Source: an uncultured Rhizobium sp.
GTDB taxonomy: Bacteria; Pseudomonadota; Alphaproteobacteria; Rhizobiales; Rhizobiaceae
Direction: 5' to 3'
DNA: 64,000 bases
Assembly: GCA_945952315.1 (NCBI GenBank)
Contig: CAMFIE010000020.1
Coordinates: 1 to 64,000, forward strand
Shown piece after piece: positions 1 to 9,537 of this stretch; position 1 is the stretch's first letter, and the number at the start of each line of letters is the position of its first letter. The notes under the pieces are model-generated. The model did no database searches, had not been told where the DNA came from, and saw only the letters and a list, made by a program, of their open reading frames with translations. The position numbers and the translations under genes were made by a program.

Positions 1-59
1 TCATGGGCACCGATGTCGACCAGCCCAGAAATCTCGCAAAATCCGTCACCGTCGAGTAA
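1..59 (+). CDS. Possible C-terminal end of an upstream gene (partial)
   Basis: One forward frame is open from the window edge to a TAA at 57-59 and encodes a short hydrophilic tail ending in KSVTVE. Most codons end in G or C, as in the neighbouring genes. The stop lies 50 bp before the hydrolase start, on the same strand, which fits the end of an upstream operon member. Eighteen codons are too few to name a product, and chance openness is possible. Confidence 0.3.
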   Translation, partial: MGTDVDQPRNLAKSVTVE

Positions 60-109
60 CCCCGAGCAAGGTAGCACCGATCCCGCTCCCCATGACCAGA
101 AGGAATGCC

Positions 110-1819
110 ATGGAACGCCCTTTCGGAACCCCCGTCGCTTTTGGATCCTGCGCAGGCTTTGTGCATGATGGCGGCAGCGCGACCGGCGTTATCCTGCTGC
201 CTGCCTGGGGCTTTGAGGAATTCACCATCCGCCGGGGCTGGGCGGAACTGGCCGACCGGCTGGCAAAAGACGGCTACTGCGCATTGCGCTTCGACTGGCC
301 GGGCACCGGTGACAGTCTCGGCGATACGGCTGCGGGCACCACACTTGCCGACTGGCTTGAAGCCGCCCGCCATGCCGCCGCCTTTCTCAAGGATACCCGC
401 GGCGTTTCCCGCATCATCCTGATCGGGCACGGTATCGGCGGTCTTCTTGCACCGCATCTTGTGACCGCACTCGGGGCAGAAGCCACGGTGCTGATGGCAC
501 CGCAGAATGAAGGCCGCATGGGTTGGCGCGAGCTTTCGATCACCAGCCGGATGATCGCCTCTTTCCTGCGCATCCCGAACGAACCCGCCGATGGCGGCAT
601 CGAGGTGGCGGGTTTCTGTCTTTCGAAGGCGCTGGCCGACGAGATTTCCGCCCTTTCGCTTGCCGGTTGCGTTCTGCCTTCCGGTCATCCGGTTCTGGCC
701 CTGACGCGCGGCGGCACGGAGGCAGGTGCGTCCCTGAAGGCCCGGCTCGACGCGGCAGGCGCGGCGGTGACGCTTGCGGATTACAGCGGCTACCAGCGCT
801 TCATGGCCTATGACATGACGGCGGAAACGCCGCATGCGGATTTCGAAACCGTGCTTGCCTTTCTGAGGGAACGGTTGCCCGCCGAAAGGCGGGAAACCAC
901 TCCGGCAACCAGTTCCGGCCCGCAGCTCATCCAACCCGGTGCATTCAGGGAAACGCCTCTGCTCTTCGGGCCGGGCGGACGGCTTTTCGGCCTTGTCTGC
1001 CAGCCGGAGGGCAAAGCCTCGCGCGGGGTGAACGTGCTTGTCAATTCCGGCTACAATTACCACGCGGGCTGGGCGCGGATGCATGTGGAATTTGCCCGCG
1101 CGCTGGCGGAGAAAGGCATTTCCAGCCTTCGGATCGACACGAGCGGCATCGGCGACAGCCCGTTGATCCATGACCGTCCGCCCTTTTACGACCATGCGCA
1201 GGTGGATGATGTGATCGCGGCCGTGACGGCAGCCGAAGGCCTTGGCCTCGGGCCGGTCCTCGTATCCGGACGCTGCAGCGGAGCCTATTCCTCGCTTCAG
1301 GCCGCCGTCATCGACACCCGCATTCGCGGCGTGATTGCCGTTAATCCGGCCCGGCTTGCCATCGGTCCGGACGAAACCTTCGAGCAGGTCATGGCTGGCG
1401 GCACGTCCTCGCTTGCCGATTATCGCCGCCGCGCCTTTTCGCCCTCGATGCTGAAGGATATCGCAACCGGCAAGATGCCGGTCGGCAAGCTTGTTTCCAA
1501 GGGCGCCTCGATTGCCGCCAGGCAGGGCAAGGCCCTGCTTGCGAAGCTTTCCGGATCCGCGCTCGGGCTCGACCAGACAAACCGCATGGCGAAACAGCAG
1601 GCGGAAACGCTGCTTGCGCGCGGTGTTCGGCCGCGTCTCGTCTATGCGGAAAATGACGGCGGGCTGGACGAGCTTGCCCGTTTCTTCGGTCGTCTTGAAC
1701 CGCAGGCCTATCGCCATGCCGCGGTGCGCGTGGTGGAAGGGGCCGAACACAACATGACCGCGCGCCATGCCCGACGTGCCATCCTCGATGAAATCGTCGC
1801 CGCCGTCGATGCGCTCTGA
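110..1819 (+). CDS. Two-domain alpha/beta hydrolase of exopolysaccharide locus
   Basis: The 569-aa protein contains two tandem alpha/beta-hydrolase domains, about residues 20-260 and 285-560. The first has GHGIG where GxSxG is expected, so its nucleophile serine is missing. The second has GRCSG, a cysteine nucleophile elbow like that of dienelactone-hydrolase and exosortase-associated hydrolase families. I chose ATG 110 because AGAAGGA (98-104) sits 5 bases upstream; an in-frame ATG at 92 has no such site. It precedes the polysaccharide operon and may act on an acyl or carrier-linked intermediate, but the substrate is unknown. No signal peptide is visible, so it is probably cytoplasmic. Confidence 0.75.
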   Translation: MERPFGTPVAFGSCAGFVHDGGSATGVILLPAWGFEEFTIRRGWAELADRLAKDGYCALRFDWPGTGDSLGDTAAGTTLADWLEAARHAAAFLKDTRGVSRIILIGHGIGGLLAPHLVTALGAEATVLMAPQNEGRMGWRELSITSRMIASFLRIPNEPADGGIEVAGFCLSKALADEISALSLAGCVLPSGHPVLALTRGGTEAGASLKARLDAAGAAVTLADYSGYQRFMAYDMTAETPHADFETVLAFLRERLPAERRETTPATSSGPQLIQPGAFRETPLLFGPGGRLFGLVCQPEGKASRGVNVLVNSGYNYHAGWARMHVEFARALAEKGISSLRIDTSGIGDSPLIHDRPPFYDHAQVDDVIAAVTAAEGLGLGPVLVSGRCSGAYSSLQAAVIDTRIRGVIAVNPARLAIGPDETFEQVMAGGTSSLADYRRRAFSPSMLKDIATGKMPVGKLVSKGASIAARQGKALLAKLSGSALGLDQTNRMAKQQAETLLARGVRPRLVYAENDGGLDELARFFGRLEPQAYRHAAVRVVEGAEHNMTARHARRAILDEIVAAVDAL

Positions 1820-1895
1820 CCGGTAAAATCTGCGCAGGGGGATTAACCATGCGCTTACCGCTTCATTCCAATCCCGATATTCGACACCCGCAAAC

Positions 1896-1934
1896 ATCCC
1901 GGAGCCGTAATTCTGCGCGGCTGCCGGGATTTTC
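1896..1934 (+). terminator. Rho-independent terminator-like hairpin
   Basis: ATCCCGG (1896-1902) pairs with CCGGGAT (1924-1930), and AGCCG (1903-1907) pairs with CGGCT (1918-1922) around one bulged G. A short T tract follows. It lies 77 bp after the hydrolase stop, which suggests that the hydrolase is transcribed apart from the operon that starts at 2121. Confidence 0.6.
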
Positions 1935-2120
1935 AATTATACATAACAACCAATACTGAATTCTACTTTTGATATTCAGGACAATATAAAAGAACAAGCT
2001 TCAATCTATACTCGCAATAAAGGGTCTTTCACGCCCCAATATACGCTCACAAATAGTACTATTAACCAAATATTATGCTTTGTCGCGGTACGAGGAATTA
2101 ACATAAAGGGATGTTTTGAG
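1935..2120 (+). promoter_or_regulatory. AT-rich probable promoter region of the polysaccharide operon
   Basis: The stretch is much richer in A+T than its surroundings and carries the perfect 12-bp palindrome AATAGTACTATT at 2052-2063. AAGGGA (about 2106-2111) is the ribosome site of the glycosyltransferase at 2121. No -35/-10 pair could be fixed with confidence. As the only substantial gap before seven overlapping genes, it is the natural promoter and control site. Confidence 0.45.
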
Positions 2121-3275
2121 ATGCGCGTAGCGATTGTACATGACTGGCTTTACACGATCGGCGGTGCCGAGCGTGTGCTGCATGAGATGATCAAGTGCTA
2201 TCCGAACGCGGATGTCTTCTGCCTGTTCGATTTCCTGAAGCCGGAAGACCGGGCAAAGATCGACCTCGGCGAGACCAAGACGAGCTTTCTGCAGAAGCTG
2301 CCTTTCGTGAAGCGCGCCCACCGGCTGTTTCTGCCGTTGATGCCGCTGGCCATCGAGCAACTCGACCTGTCCCCCTACGACCTGATCATTTCGTCCAGCT
2401 ATGCGGTGGCGAAGGGTATCATCACCGGGCCGGATCAGGTGCATGTCTCCTATGTACATTCGCCGATCCGCTATGCCTGGGATCTGCAGAACACCTATCT
2501 CGAGCGCAATGCGAACCCGATCACCAGTCTGCTTGCCCGCCCGCTCCTGCACTGGCTCAGGGTCTGGGATGTGCGCTCGGCGCATGGTTCGGAACTGATG
2601 ATCGCCAATTCCCATTTTGTGGCGCGGCGCATCCGCAAGGTCTATGGCCGCCAGGCCAAGGTGCTCTATCCGCCGGTTCTCTTGTCGAGGAAAGAGGTAA
2701 CGCCGCCAAAGGGCAAGCATTTCCTCGCCGCAAGCCGCCTGGTGGCCTACAAGAATATCGAAGCCATCGTGCGCGCCTTTGCCGAGCTTCCCGATCACAC
2801 TCTGGTTGTGGCGGGCGAAGGCCCGGAAGGCGAACGAATCCGCAAGATTGCCGGTCCGAATGTGACCTTTGCCGGCTTCGTGAGCGATGGCGCGCTGCGC
2901 GACCTGATGGCAACCGCCCGGGCCTTCATCTTCGCGGCCGAAGAGGATTTCGGCATCATATCGGTCGAAGCCCAGTCGGAAGGGACACCCGTGCTTGCCC
3001 TTGGCCGCGGCGGCTCCTGCGAGACCGTTGTGGATGGCAAGACCGGCCTGTTCTTCGATACGCCCGACCCGCATGATATTGCCGAAACGGTGCGCCGCTT
3101 CGTCGAGCGGGAAGCCGAGTTCTCGCCGGAAAACTGCCGGGCGCAGGCCGCCCTGTTTTCCGCCGACCGCTTCCGCCGCGATCTCGTTGCTTACGTAGAT
3201 GAAACCATTTCGGCCTATAAGTCATCGGTGGTCGGTTACGTATCCGACAAACGATTTGCGACGGAAAGCAGCTGA
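2121..3275 (+). CDS. Glycosyltransferase family 4 (GT-B), exopolysaccharide synthesis
   Basis: The 384-aa protein is a GT-B glycosyltransferase. It has the N-terminal GGAERV loop near residue 14 and the GT4 E-x7-E motif formed by E275 and E283 in EEDFGIISVE. Such enzymes move a sugar from a nucleotide donor to a lipid-linked oligosaccharide on the inner face of the membrane. It is the first gene of a tightly packed plus-strand operon running to 11672, and the next gene starts 4 bp after its stop. The donor sugar cannot be told from sequence. Confidence 0.88.
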   Translation: MRVAIVHDWLYTIGGAERVLHEMIKCYPNADVFCLFDFLKPEDRAKIDLGETKTSFLQKLPFVKRAHRLFLPLMPLAIEQLDLSPYDLIISSSYAVAKGIITGPDQVHVSYVHSPIRYAWDLQNTYLERNANPITSLLARPLLHWLRVWDVRSAHGSELMIANSHFVARRIRKVYGRQAKVLYPPVLLSRKEVTPPKGKHFLAASRLVAYKNIEAIVRAFAELPDHTLVVAGEGPEGERIRKIAGPNVTFAGFVSDGALRDLMATARAFIFAAEEDFGIISVEAQSEGTPVLALGRGGSCETVVDGKTGLFFDTPDPHDIAETVRRFVEREAEFSPENCRAQAALFSADRFRRDLVAYVDETISAYKSSVVGYVSDKRFATESS

Positions 3276-3279
3276 CCTG

Positions 3280-5472
3280 ATGTCTGAAAAGCCTGACATG
3301 GCAGACAGTCAAATGTCCTTGCTCCGGCCCCTGATGGCACATGCCGGGCTGGTCAAGAGCCTGTGGCGTCACTGGTTCCTGTTTCTCTGCGTCTTTGGCG
3401 GGGTGGTGGGCATATCGCTTGCCGCTGCCATTCTGCTGCCTGCGAAATACATTTCGAGTGCCTCGGTGATCGTTGCGGAGTCTGATCCGGCAACGCGCAT
3501 TTCCGACGTCTGGGCCCAGAAACAGGGCGATCCGGCTGACCTTGAAAGCCAGATCATGATCCTGCGTTCGGCGCGAATGGTCGGCCTTGCGCTGAAGCAG
3601 CCGGGCGCGCTGGAAGCGCTTCAGGCGGAATGCAAGAAGGCCGGGCAGGATTGCTCGCAATTCACGCCTTCCTCGCCGGAAGCCATCGAGCTTGCAGGCG
3701 ATCACTATTCCATGGCCGCGGTGGGTCGCTCCCGCGTGCTTTCGGTCTCTTACAGCTCGTCGCTGCCGGAGGTCACGGTTGCCATGGCGAACGCGCTTGT
3801 CACCGCCTATCTGGAAGACCAGAAGGACGCCCAGTCGAACAGCCGCGAGGTTGCCGCCAAGTGGCTCTGGCAGGAAATCACCGATCTCGACAACGAAATC
3901 CGCGACAAGGTGTCGAAGATCGAGGCCTTCCGGCGCGAAAACGGGCTGGTGCGGGGTGCTACCGCCGATATTTCCTCGGAAAACCTGACCGGTATCTCGC
4001 AACAGCTGGTGCAGGCCGAGCAGACAAAGGCGCAGGCCGAAGCCCGCCTCAGCGCCATTCGCGATATCCGCAATGGCGGCGACATTTCCTCCAGCTCTCT
4101 TGCGCTCGACAATCGAACGGTTGCCGACCTCAAGCAGCAGATCGCCTCTGTCGGCAATCAGCTCGCCGCATCGAGTGCCGTTCTCGGCCCCCGCCATCCG
4201 CAGCGCCGGATGCTGGAATCCTCGATGGGCCTCCTGAAACAGCAGCTTGCAGCGGAGATCAACCGCGTAGCCCTGAGTGCCCAGAAGGATTACGACACCG
4301 CCGCCGCGCTGGTTCAGGCGCTGCAGAAGCGGATGGATGGCGCGAAGGACAATGCCGCAACCGCCGTGACCGACGAATCCTCCATCGAAGGCATGGTCCG
4401 CGATGTGGATGCCAAGCGCCAGCTTTATACCCAGCTTTACCAGAAGGCGAGCGAGCTGGAATCGGAACGCCGCTCGCTGAATGGCAGCGTGCGCCTCGTC
4501 AGCCTCGCGGAAATGCCGACCAAGCCCTATTTCCCGAAAAAGACGCCGATGGTGGCCGCAGGCTTTGCCGTCGGCCTGTTCCTTGCCGCCGCTGCCTGCG
4601 TGATCTGGGACCGCTTCCGCCCCGGCTCCGGCGAGGCCCGGTCCTTGCCGCTCAAGGCTGCAAACACGCCCCGCCGGAAAAGTGCAGCCCTTGCTGAGGC
4701 AAAGGAACCGGCAACAGAAGGTGGTCTTTTCATTCTCGGCTCGCTGCCCGGTCCCTCGCGGCTTGACGCGCGCGAAGAGGGAGATGGCAGTCTCGGTGAT
4801 CTTCTCGACCAGCATTTCCAGACGGTTGGCTTCCAGCACAGCATTCAGGAGCTTGCAGGCAATGTGATGCAGGCAAGCGGTGGCCGTCCGGTTCTCGTGC
4901 TGCCATTCGAGGCGGCAGGCCGCTCGGCTGCCTTCCTCACGCTTGCGCTTGGGGAAACGCTTGCCAATTCCGGCTTCAATGTGCTTGCCATCGAATGCGC
5001 GCCGGCAATCCGCGAATATGCCGCGCTCTATAATCTCTCCTCGCGCCAGACCCGGCTGAATGATGTGATCCGTGGCCGCGCCGACCCGGCCGATGCTGCA
5101 GCGCGCACGCCGGTTCCGGGCCTGCACGTGATTGCTGGTGGCGAAGCCGAAATCACCCATCTCGCCGCCGGACATCTCGACGGCCTGGAAGACCTGTTCG
5201 ACTGGGCTTCACCCTATGATCTGGTGCTGCTGAGCGGCCCCGCCCTTCTTGCCGGTGAGGCCGAAAAGACCTTGACCGAGCTTGCCCGTCTCGATCTGAC
5301 AACGCTTGTCTGTATTTCCCGCGACCAGCACATGCAGGCGTCTCTGGCAGAGGCGGATGAGCGGCTGGAGAGCCTCGGGCTCGACAGTCTCGGCGCCGTC
5401 GTTCTGCCGCCGCTTGCCCGCAGCCTTCGCCGTGCCGATCCGTTCATCCGTCAGCGCAGAAAGAGCGCGTGA
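3280..5472 (+). CDS. Wzc/ExoP-like polysaccharide co-polymerase with degenerate ATPase domain
   Basis: The 730-aa protein has a Wzz-type chain-length domain: a first membrane segment near residues 32-52, a long periplasmic part with predicted coiled coil around 190-400, and a second membrane segment at 424-443. A C-terminal region (about 500-720) resembles a bacterial tyrosine-kinase P-loop domain, but the Walker A position near 542-552 reads PFEAAGRSA and lacks the GKS/GKT lysine. The Walker B equivalent reads LVLLSGP, without the usual aspartate, and no tyrosine cluster ends the protein. It probably sets chain length without kinase activity. ATG 3280 follows the previous stop by 4 bp; an upstream in-frame start would overlap that gene heavily. 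Confidence 0.85.
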   Translation: MSEKPDMADSQMSLLRPLMAHAGLVKSLWRHWFLFLCVFGGVVGISLAAAILLPAKYISSASVIVAESDPATRISDVWAQKQGDPADLESQIMILRSARMVGLALKQPGALEALQAECKKAGQDCSQFTPSSPEAIELAGDHYSMAAVGRSRVLSVSYSSSLPEVTVAMANALVTAYLEDQKDAQSNSREVAAKWLWQEITDLDNEIRDKVSKIEAFRRENGLVRGATADISSENLTGISQQLVQAEQTKAQAEARLSAIRDIRNGGDISSSSLALDNRTVADLKQQIASVGNQLAASSAVLGPRHPQRRMLESSMGLLKQQLAAEINRVALSAQKDYDTAAALVQALQKRMDGAKDNAATAVTDESSIEGMVRDVDAKRQLYTQLYQKASELESERRSLNGSVRLVSLAEMPTKPYFPKKTPMVAAGFAVGLFLAAAACVIWDRFRPGSGEARSLPLKAANTPRRKSAALAEAKEPATEGGLFILGSLPGPSRLDAREEGDGSLGDLLDQHFQTVGFQHSIQELAGNVMQASGGRPVLVLPFEAAGRSAAFLTLALGETLANSGFNVLAIECAPAIREYAALYNLSSRQTRLNDVIRGRADPADAAARTPVPGLHVIAGGEAEITHLAAGHLDGLEDLFDWASPYDLVLLSGPALLAGEAEKTLTELARLDLTTLVCISRDQHMQASLAEADERLESLGLDSLGAVVLPPLARSLRRADPFIRQRRKSA

Positions 5473-6605
5473 TGGCCGCGCCCCGCGTGCTTTTCGTCAA
5501 TCAGACCGGTGTGATGTCCGGTGCGGAATATGTGCTTGCCAGTCTGGCGGGCGGCTTTCCGGCGGCATCCGCCTTTCTGTTCGAAGACGGGCCACTTGAA
5601 GCGGTGCTGAAGCAAAAGGGGCTGGACGTTACCGTCGCTCCTGCCGGAGCGCGTCTTGGCGCAATCCGCCGCGACCAGTCGCTGATTGCCGCCCTGCCGC
5701 TTGCGTCCCGGCTTTTCCGGCTGATCATGGCGATTGTCGGCACCGCGCGCCGTCATGATATCGTCTACGCCAATTCGCAGAAAGCCTTCATGCTGTCGGC
5801 GATTGCCTCTGTGCTTTTTCGCCGGCCGCTGATCTGGCATCTGCACGACATCATGGACGAGCGGCATTTCGGCAAAGCCCAGCGCAAGTTGCAGATTGCC
5901 CTTGCAAACCGCCGTGCGGCGCGGGTGATCGTGCCCTCCTCCGCCGCGGCCGAGGCTTTCATCAGGGCGGGCGGACGGGAAGCGCTCGTCACCGTCGTGC
6001 CCAACGGAATTGCGCTTGCCCCGCCCCTGCCGAAAAGCCGGGCCGAACTCGGGCTTCCGGAAGGCCCGCTGGTCGGCGTCTTCAGCCGCCTTGCCCCCTG
6101 GAAGGGACAGCATGTGGTGCTGGAGGCGCTTGCACGGGTTCCCGGTCTCCAATGCGCGCTGGCAGGCAGCGCCCTCTTCGGTGAAGACGCCTACAGGCAG
6201 ACGCTCGAAGAGCAGGTGGCACGCCTCGGCCTTTCCGACCGGGTGACATTCCTAGGCCAGCGCAGCGATGTGCCGGTGCTGATGCAGGCGGTGGATGCGG
6301 TCATTCATCCCTCTGTGGATCCGGAGCCTTTCGGGCTGACACTGGTGGAGGCCATGCTTGCCGGAACACCGGTGATCGCTACCGATGCCGGTGCCTCTTT
6401 TGAAATTCTCGACGGCGGCAAGGCCGGAACACTGGTTCCGCCTGGCGATGCGGGCGCGCTTGGCGACACGCTGTCCGCCTTCTTCGCCGATGCCAGGCCG
6501 TTCCGCGAAAAGGCGGCCATCGCCTCTGAGCGTGTGCGTGCCGTCTATGGCCTCGAACGGATGATCGGGACGGTCTCGGGCCTGATCCGGGAGGCGGCGC
6601 GATGA
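5472..6605 (+). CDS. Glycosyltransferase family 4, exopolysaccharide synthesis
   Basis: The 377-aa GT-B enzyme has an N-terminal SGAEYV loop (variant of GGAERV) and a C-terminal E-x7-E motif in EPFGLTLVE. Its ATG overlaps the Wzc-like gene's stop by one base (TGATG), so the two are probably translationally coupled. It should add one residue to the lipid-linked repeat unit in the cytoplasm. The specificity is unknown. Confidence 0.87.
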   Translation: MAAPRVLFVNQTGVMSGAEYVLASLAGGFPAASAFLFEDGPLEAVLKQKGLDVTVAPAGARLGAIRRDQSLIAALPLASRLFRLIMAIVGTARRHDIVYANSQKAFMLSAIASVLFRRPLIWHLHDIMDERHFGKAQRKLQIALANRRAARVIVPSSAAAEAFIRAGGREALVTVVPNGIALAPPLPKSRAELGLPEGPLVGVFSRLAPWKGQHVVLEALARVPGLQCALAGSALFGEDAYRQTLEEQVARLGLSDRVTFLGQRSDVPVLMQAVDAVIHPSVDPEPFGLTLVEAMLAGTPVIATDAGASFEILDGGKAGTLVPPGDAGALGDTLSAFFADARPFREKAAIASERVRAVYGLERMIGTVSGLIREAAR

Positions 6606-7993
6606 CAACGCTTGCCCACCGGAAGCCGACCGCGCCGACGCAAAGCCGGGGTAAACGACGCCCCGGCTGGCTGCCCGCACTGATTTTCATCCTCGCCTTT
6701 GCGGTGATCGGCAATTTCACCGGCAGCCTGGGAAGGCCGCTGTTCGTGATCGGCTGCATGGGTGTTGCCTACATGGCATGGCGCGACGGCATTGCCGCGC
6801 ATTTTCAGGCAAGCCTTCTGCTCTTTGCGTTTGCTCCGTTCCTGCGCCGTATCGTCGATCTTTCGGCGGGATACGAGGAAATGGGGCTGATGCTGGTCGG
6901 CCCGCTGATGGCGCTTCTGGTGCCCTGCATCGAGCTTCGCCGCCTGGCCGATCCGCGCCAGCACTGGGACAGCCGTCTCGGCCCCCTGATGCTCGCGACG
7001 CTCTGCATTCTCTATGCCGCCGTGCTGACCCTGCTGCAGGGCAAGTTCAATGACGCCGCTTCAGGCCTGCTGAAATGGCTGACGCCCGTGCTCTATGCGG
7101 GCGTGCTGGTGATCGAGGCGGACCGCGACGAGATGCTCGATGCGGCGATTTCCTCTTTCTTCATCATCCTGCCGGTCACCGGTCTTTATGGCGCGCTGCA
7201 ATATGTCGATCCGCAGCCCTGGGATCGCTACTGGATGGAATTTGCGCCGATCATGTCCATCGGCCAGCCCCTGCCCTATCAGGTGCGCGTGTTCTCAACC
7301 ATGAACAGTCCGGCAAGCTATGCGAGCTTCACGGCGGCGGGTCTCATCCTCGTTGCCTTCATGCGTACCGGCTGGATATCCTTTCTGGTGGCCGCACCCG
7401 CCGTGCTCGGCTTCCTGCTGTCGCTCTATCGAACCGCCTGGATTGCGCTTGCGGTCGGCATCCTGTTTTGCCTGCTGTTCTGGCGCACCCGCGCCAAGGC
7501 GCAGCTGATCATGATTGCACTTACCATCGCCGGATCGATTGCGGTGACGATCCCGCCCTTCTCCGACGTGATCGGCACGCGCCTTTCAACGCTCGGCAAG
7601 GGCAGCGAGGACGGCAGCTTCCAGGAGCGCCTGACGCAGTATTTCACGCTCTGGTCGACACCGGACAGCTCGCTGGTCGGCAACGGCTTCACCATCACCG
7701 ATGTGGGTTCCGCAGGGTCGATGCCGATTGACGGCATGATCATCGCCTGCTGGGTGATGATGGGCATCGTCGCCGGCATTTTCATGCTGTCCAGTCTCGG
7801 CTGGGGCATTTCGCGCGCGGTTCTGCAGGCGCTCAGGGAGCGATCCCGCGAGGCCGTGATGATCGGCGCCCTTGCGGTCGGAAGCCTTTCGCAGCTGCCT
7901 CTTGCCAATATCGCCACCGGCGAGGCGGGCTTCCTGTTCTGGAGCTTTGTTGTTCTTTCACCCCTTTACAAACCCACTGGCCGGATTTCATGA
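6602..7993 (+). CDS. Wzy/O-antigen ligase-like polysaccharide polymerase
   Basis: The 463-aa integral membrane protein has about 10-12 hydrophobic segments and one larger hydrophilic loop late in the chain (about residues 315-365, around ERLTQYFTLW). This is the pattern of the Wzy/WaaL superfamily. Position between a glycosyltransferase and a flippase gene favours the role of Wzy polymerase, joining repeat units at the periplasmic face. The start overlaps the preceding stop in ATGA, as does the next gene's start. A ligase role cannot be excluded. Confidence 0.8.
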   Translation: MTTLAHRKPTAPTQSRGKRRPGWLPALIFILAFAVIGNFTGSLGRPLFVIGCMGVAYMAWRDGIAAHFQASLLLFAFAPFLRRIVDLSAGYEEMGLMLVGPLMALLVPCIELRRLADPRQHWDSRLGPLMLATLCILYAAVLTLLQGKFNDAASGLLKWLTPVLYAGVLVIEADRDEMLDAAISSFFIILPVTGLYGALQYVDPQPWDRYWMEFAPIMSIGQPLPYQVRVFSTMNSPASYASFTAAGLILVAFMRTGWISFLVAAPAVLGFLLSLYRTAWIALAVGILFCLLFWRTRAKAQLIMIALTIAGSIAVTIPPFSDVIGTRLSTLGKGSEDGSFQERLTQYFTLWSTPDSSLVGNGFTITDVGSAGSMPIDGMIIACWVMMGIVAGIFMLSSLGWGISRAVLQALRERSREAVMIGALAVGSLSQLPLANIATGEAGFLFWSFVVLSPLYKPTGRIS

Positions 7994-9537
7994 CGGATAC
8001 CGTAACCGAGATGCAGAATGAGACTGCAGCCGCCCCATCGATAAGACAGGTGGCGACAAAGCTTTCGAGCGGCGCGATGTTCAGCAAGATACTGGGCTTC
8101 GTGCGCGAAATCTTCATGGCGCATACGATCGGTGTCGCGGCACTCGCCGACAGCTTCCGCAGCTCCATCACCATCATCCTTCTGCCGCTCGCCTTCCTGC
8201 AGAACGAAAGCGTTCCGGCAATCCTCATTCCGCGCATGCAGGATGCGGGCAAGAAGGGTGAGGCCGCCCACCGGCTGGCTGCCATGACGATTGCGCTCAC
8301 CCTCATCGGTTTCATCCTGATGCTGATCACCATGGCCATCACGCCCTGGCTGGTGAACACCATGCTGTCCGGCGTGCCGTTCACCGAAGAGCAGCTGACG
8401 ATCCGCTTCGTGCATATCATGGCGCTTGCGATGCCCGCATCCGTCGCGATCAACTGCCTTGCTGCCGGGGAAATCGCGCTCGGCAAGACGCGGCTCACCA
8501 ATGCGCGGGCAAGCATTCTCAATGTCGGCGTGATCCTCGGCCTTGGCATGCTGCTTCTCACCAAGGAAGCGACCATGCTGGCGATTGCCTTCACGCTCGG
8601 CTTCAACACGCTGGCGATCTGGGCAAGCTGGGCGCTGTGGCGGGAGGGCAATCTCGCCTTTTCCGCCGTCCGCTTCGCCGACATCTGGTATGAGGCACGC
8701 ACCTTCATGGCCCGCCTCGTGCCGTTTCTGCCGCTGCCTGCCGCAGAACAGTCGAATATCTGGCTGGAGCGCCTGCTTGCCTCACGACTGATGACCGGGG
8801 CGATTGCCTCGATGGATTACGCCCGCACGCTGACCGAAAGCGCGCTCCTGATGGTGAGCCAGCCGATTGGTCTGGCCGTGCTTTCGCAATCGGGCGAAAG
8901 CGATATCCGCGAGCAATCGATCTCGCTCACCCGTTTTGTGGTCATCCTGATGATGCCCGCATCCGCCTTTGTCTTCGTCTTTGCGCCGGATCTCGTGCAG
9001 CTGGTGTTTCACCGCGGCGCCTTCAATGACACGGGCGTGAAGCTGACCAGTGAGGCGCTGCGGGGCATTTCGGTGGGCCTGTGGGCCTCCACACTGGGCT
9101 GGATCCTGCTGCGCCTTCTCAACCGCGCCAACCGCAGCACGCTTGCGGCGGGCATTCTGGTTGCCGCCTATCTCGTCAATCTTGCGGTGAACTTCACCAC
9201 CTCGCATCTGCCGCAGGTCAATGACCATGGCGTGATGCTTCTGGGTCTTGGTGAAACAGCGCGCAGCCTGGTCATGTGCTTCGCGCTGATCTTTGCGCTG
9301 CACCAGCCGTTCCGGATGATCGGCATCATCCTCGTCGGCGCCATTCCGGCAGCGCTGATGACGCTTGGCGGATTTGAGGTGGTCAGCAAGCTGGACGGAA
9401 CCTTTACCCATCTCGGCCTCGGGATCTGCCTTTATGCAGCCTCGGTGCTGCTCGGGATCGCGCTGCTCGCACCGCAGGTTTTCCGAAATCTCTTCAACCA
9501 ACTGATGACCAGGAAGGACGGCCATCAGCATGACTGA
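7990..9537 (+). CDS. MurJ/Wzx-type (MVF superfamily) polysaccharide flippase
   Basis: The 515-aa protein has about 14 membrane segments and the N-terminal MurJ-like signature around SKILGFVREIFMA. Members of this superfamily flip undecaprenyl-linked oligosaccharides or lipid II across the inner membrane. Location next to a Wzy-like polymerase and glycosyltransferases suggests a locus-specific Wzx rather than the housekeeping MurJ. It overlaps the previous gene by ATGA and the next by 8 bp. Confidence 0.82.
   Translation: MTDTVTEMQNETAAAPSIRQVATKLSSGAMFSKILGFVREIFMAHTIGVAALADSFRSSITIILLPLAFLQNESVPAILIPRMQDAGKKGEAAHRLAAMTIALTLIGFILMLITMAITPWLVNTMLSGVPFTEEQLTIRFVHIMALAMPASVAINCLAAGEIALGKTRLTNARASILNVGVILGLGMLLLTKEATMLAIAFTLGFNTLAIWASWALWREGNLAFSAVRFADIWYEARTFMARLVPFLPLPAAEQSNIWLERLLASRLMTGAIASMDYARTLTESALLMVSQPIGLAVLSQSGESDIREQSISLTRFVVILMMPASAFVFVFAPDLVQLVFHRGAFNDTGVKLTSEALRGISVGLWASTLGWILLRLLNRANRSTLAAGILVAAYLVNLAVNFTTSHLPQVNDHGVMLLGLGETARSLVMCFALIFALHQPFRMIGIILVGAIPAALMTLGGFEVVSKLDGTFTHLGLGICLYAASVLLGIALLAPQVFRNLFNQLMTRKDGHQHD

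Noticed and set aside
2956-5175. A very long open frame (over 700 codons) on the minus strand opposite the Wzc-like gene
   Set aside because: It shows no family features and has biased, His/Arg-rich composition. It arises from the high-GC codon pattern of the real plus-strand genes, which have motifs, ribosome sites and tight overlaps.
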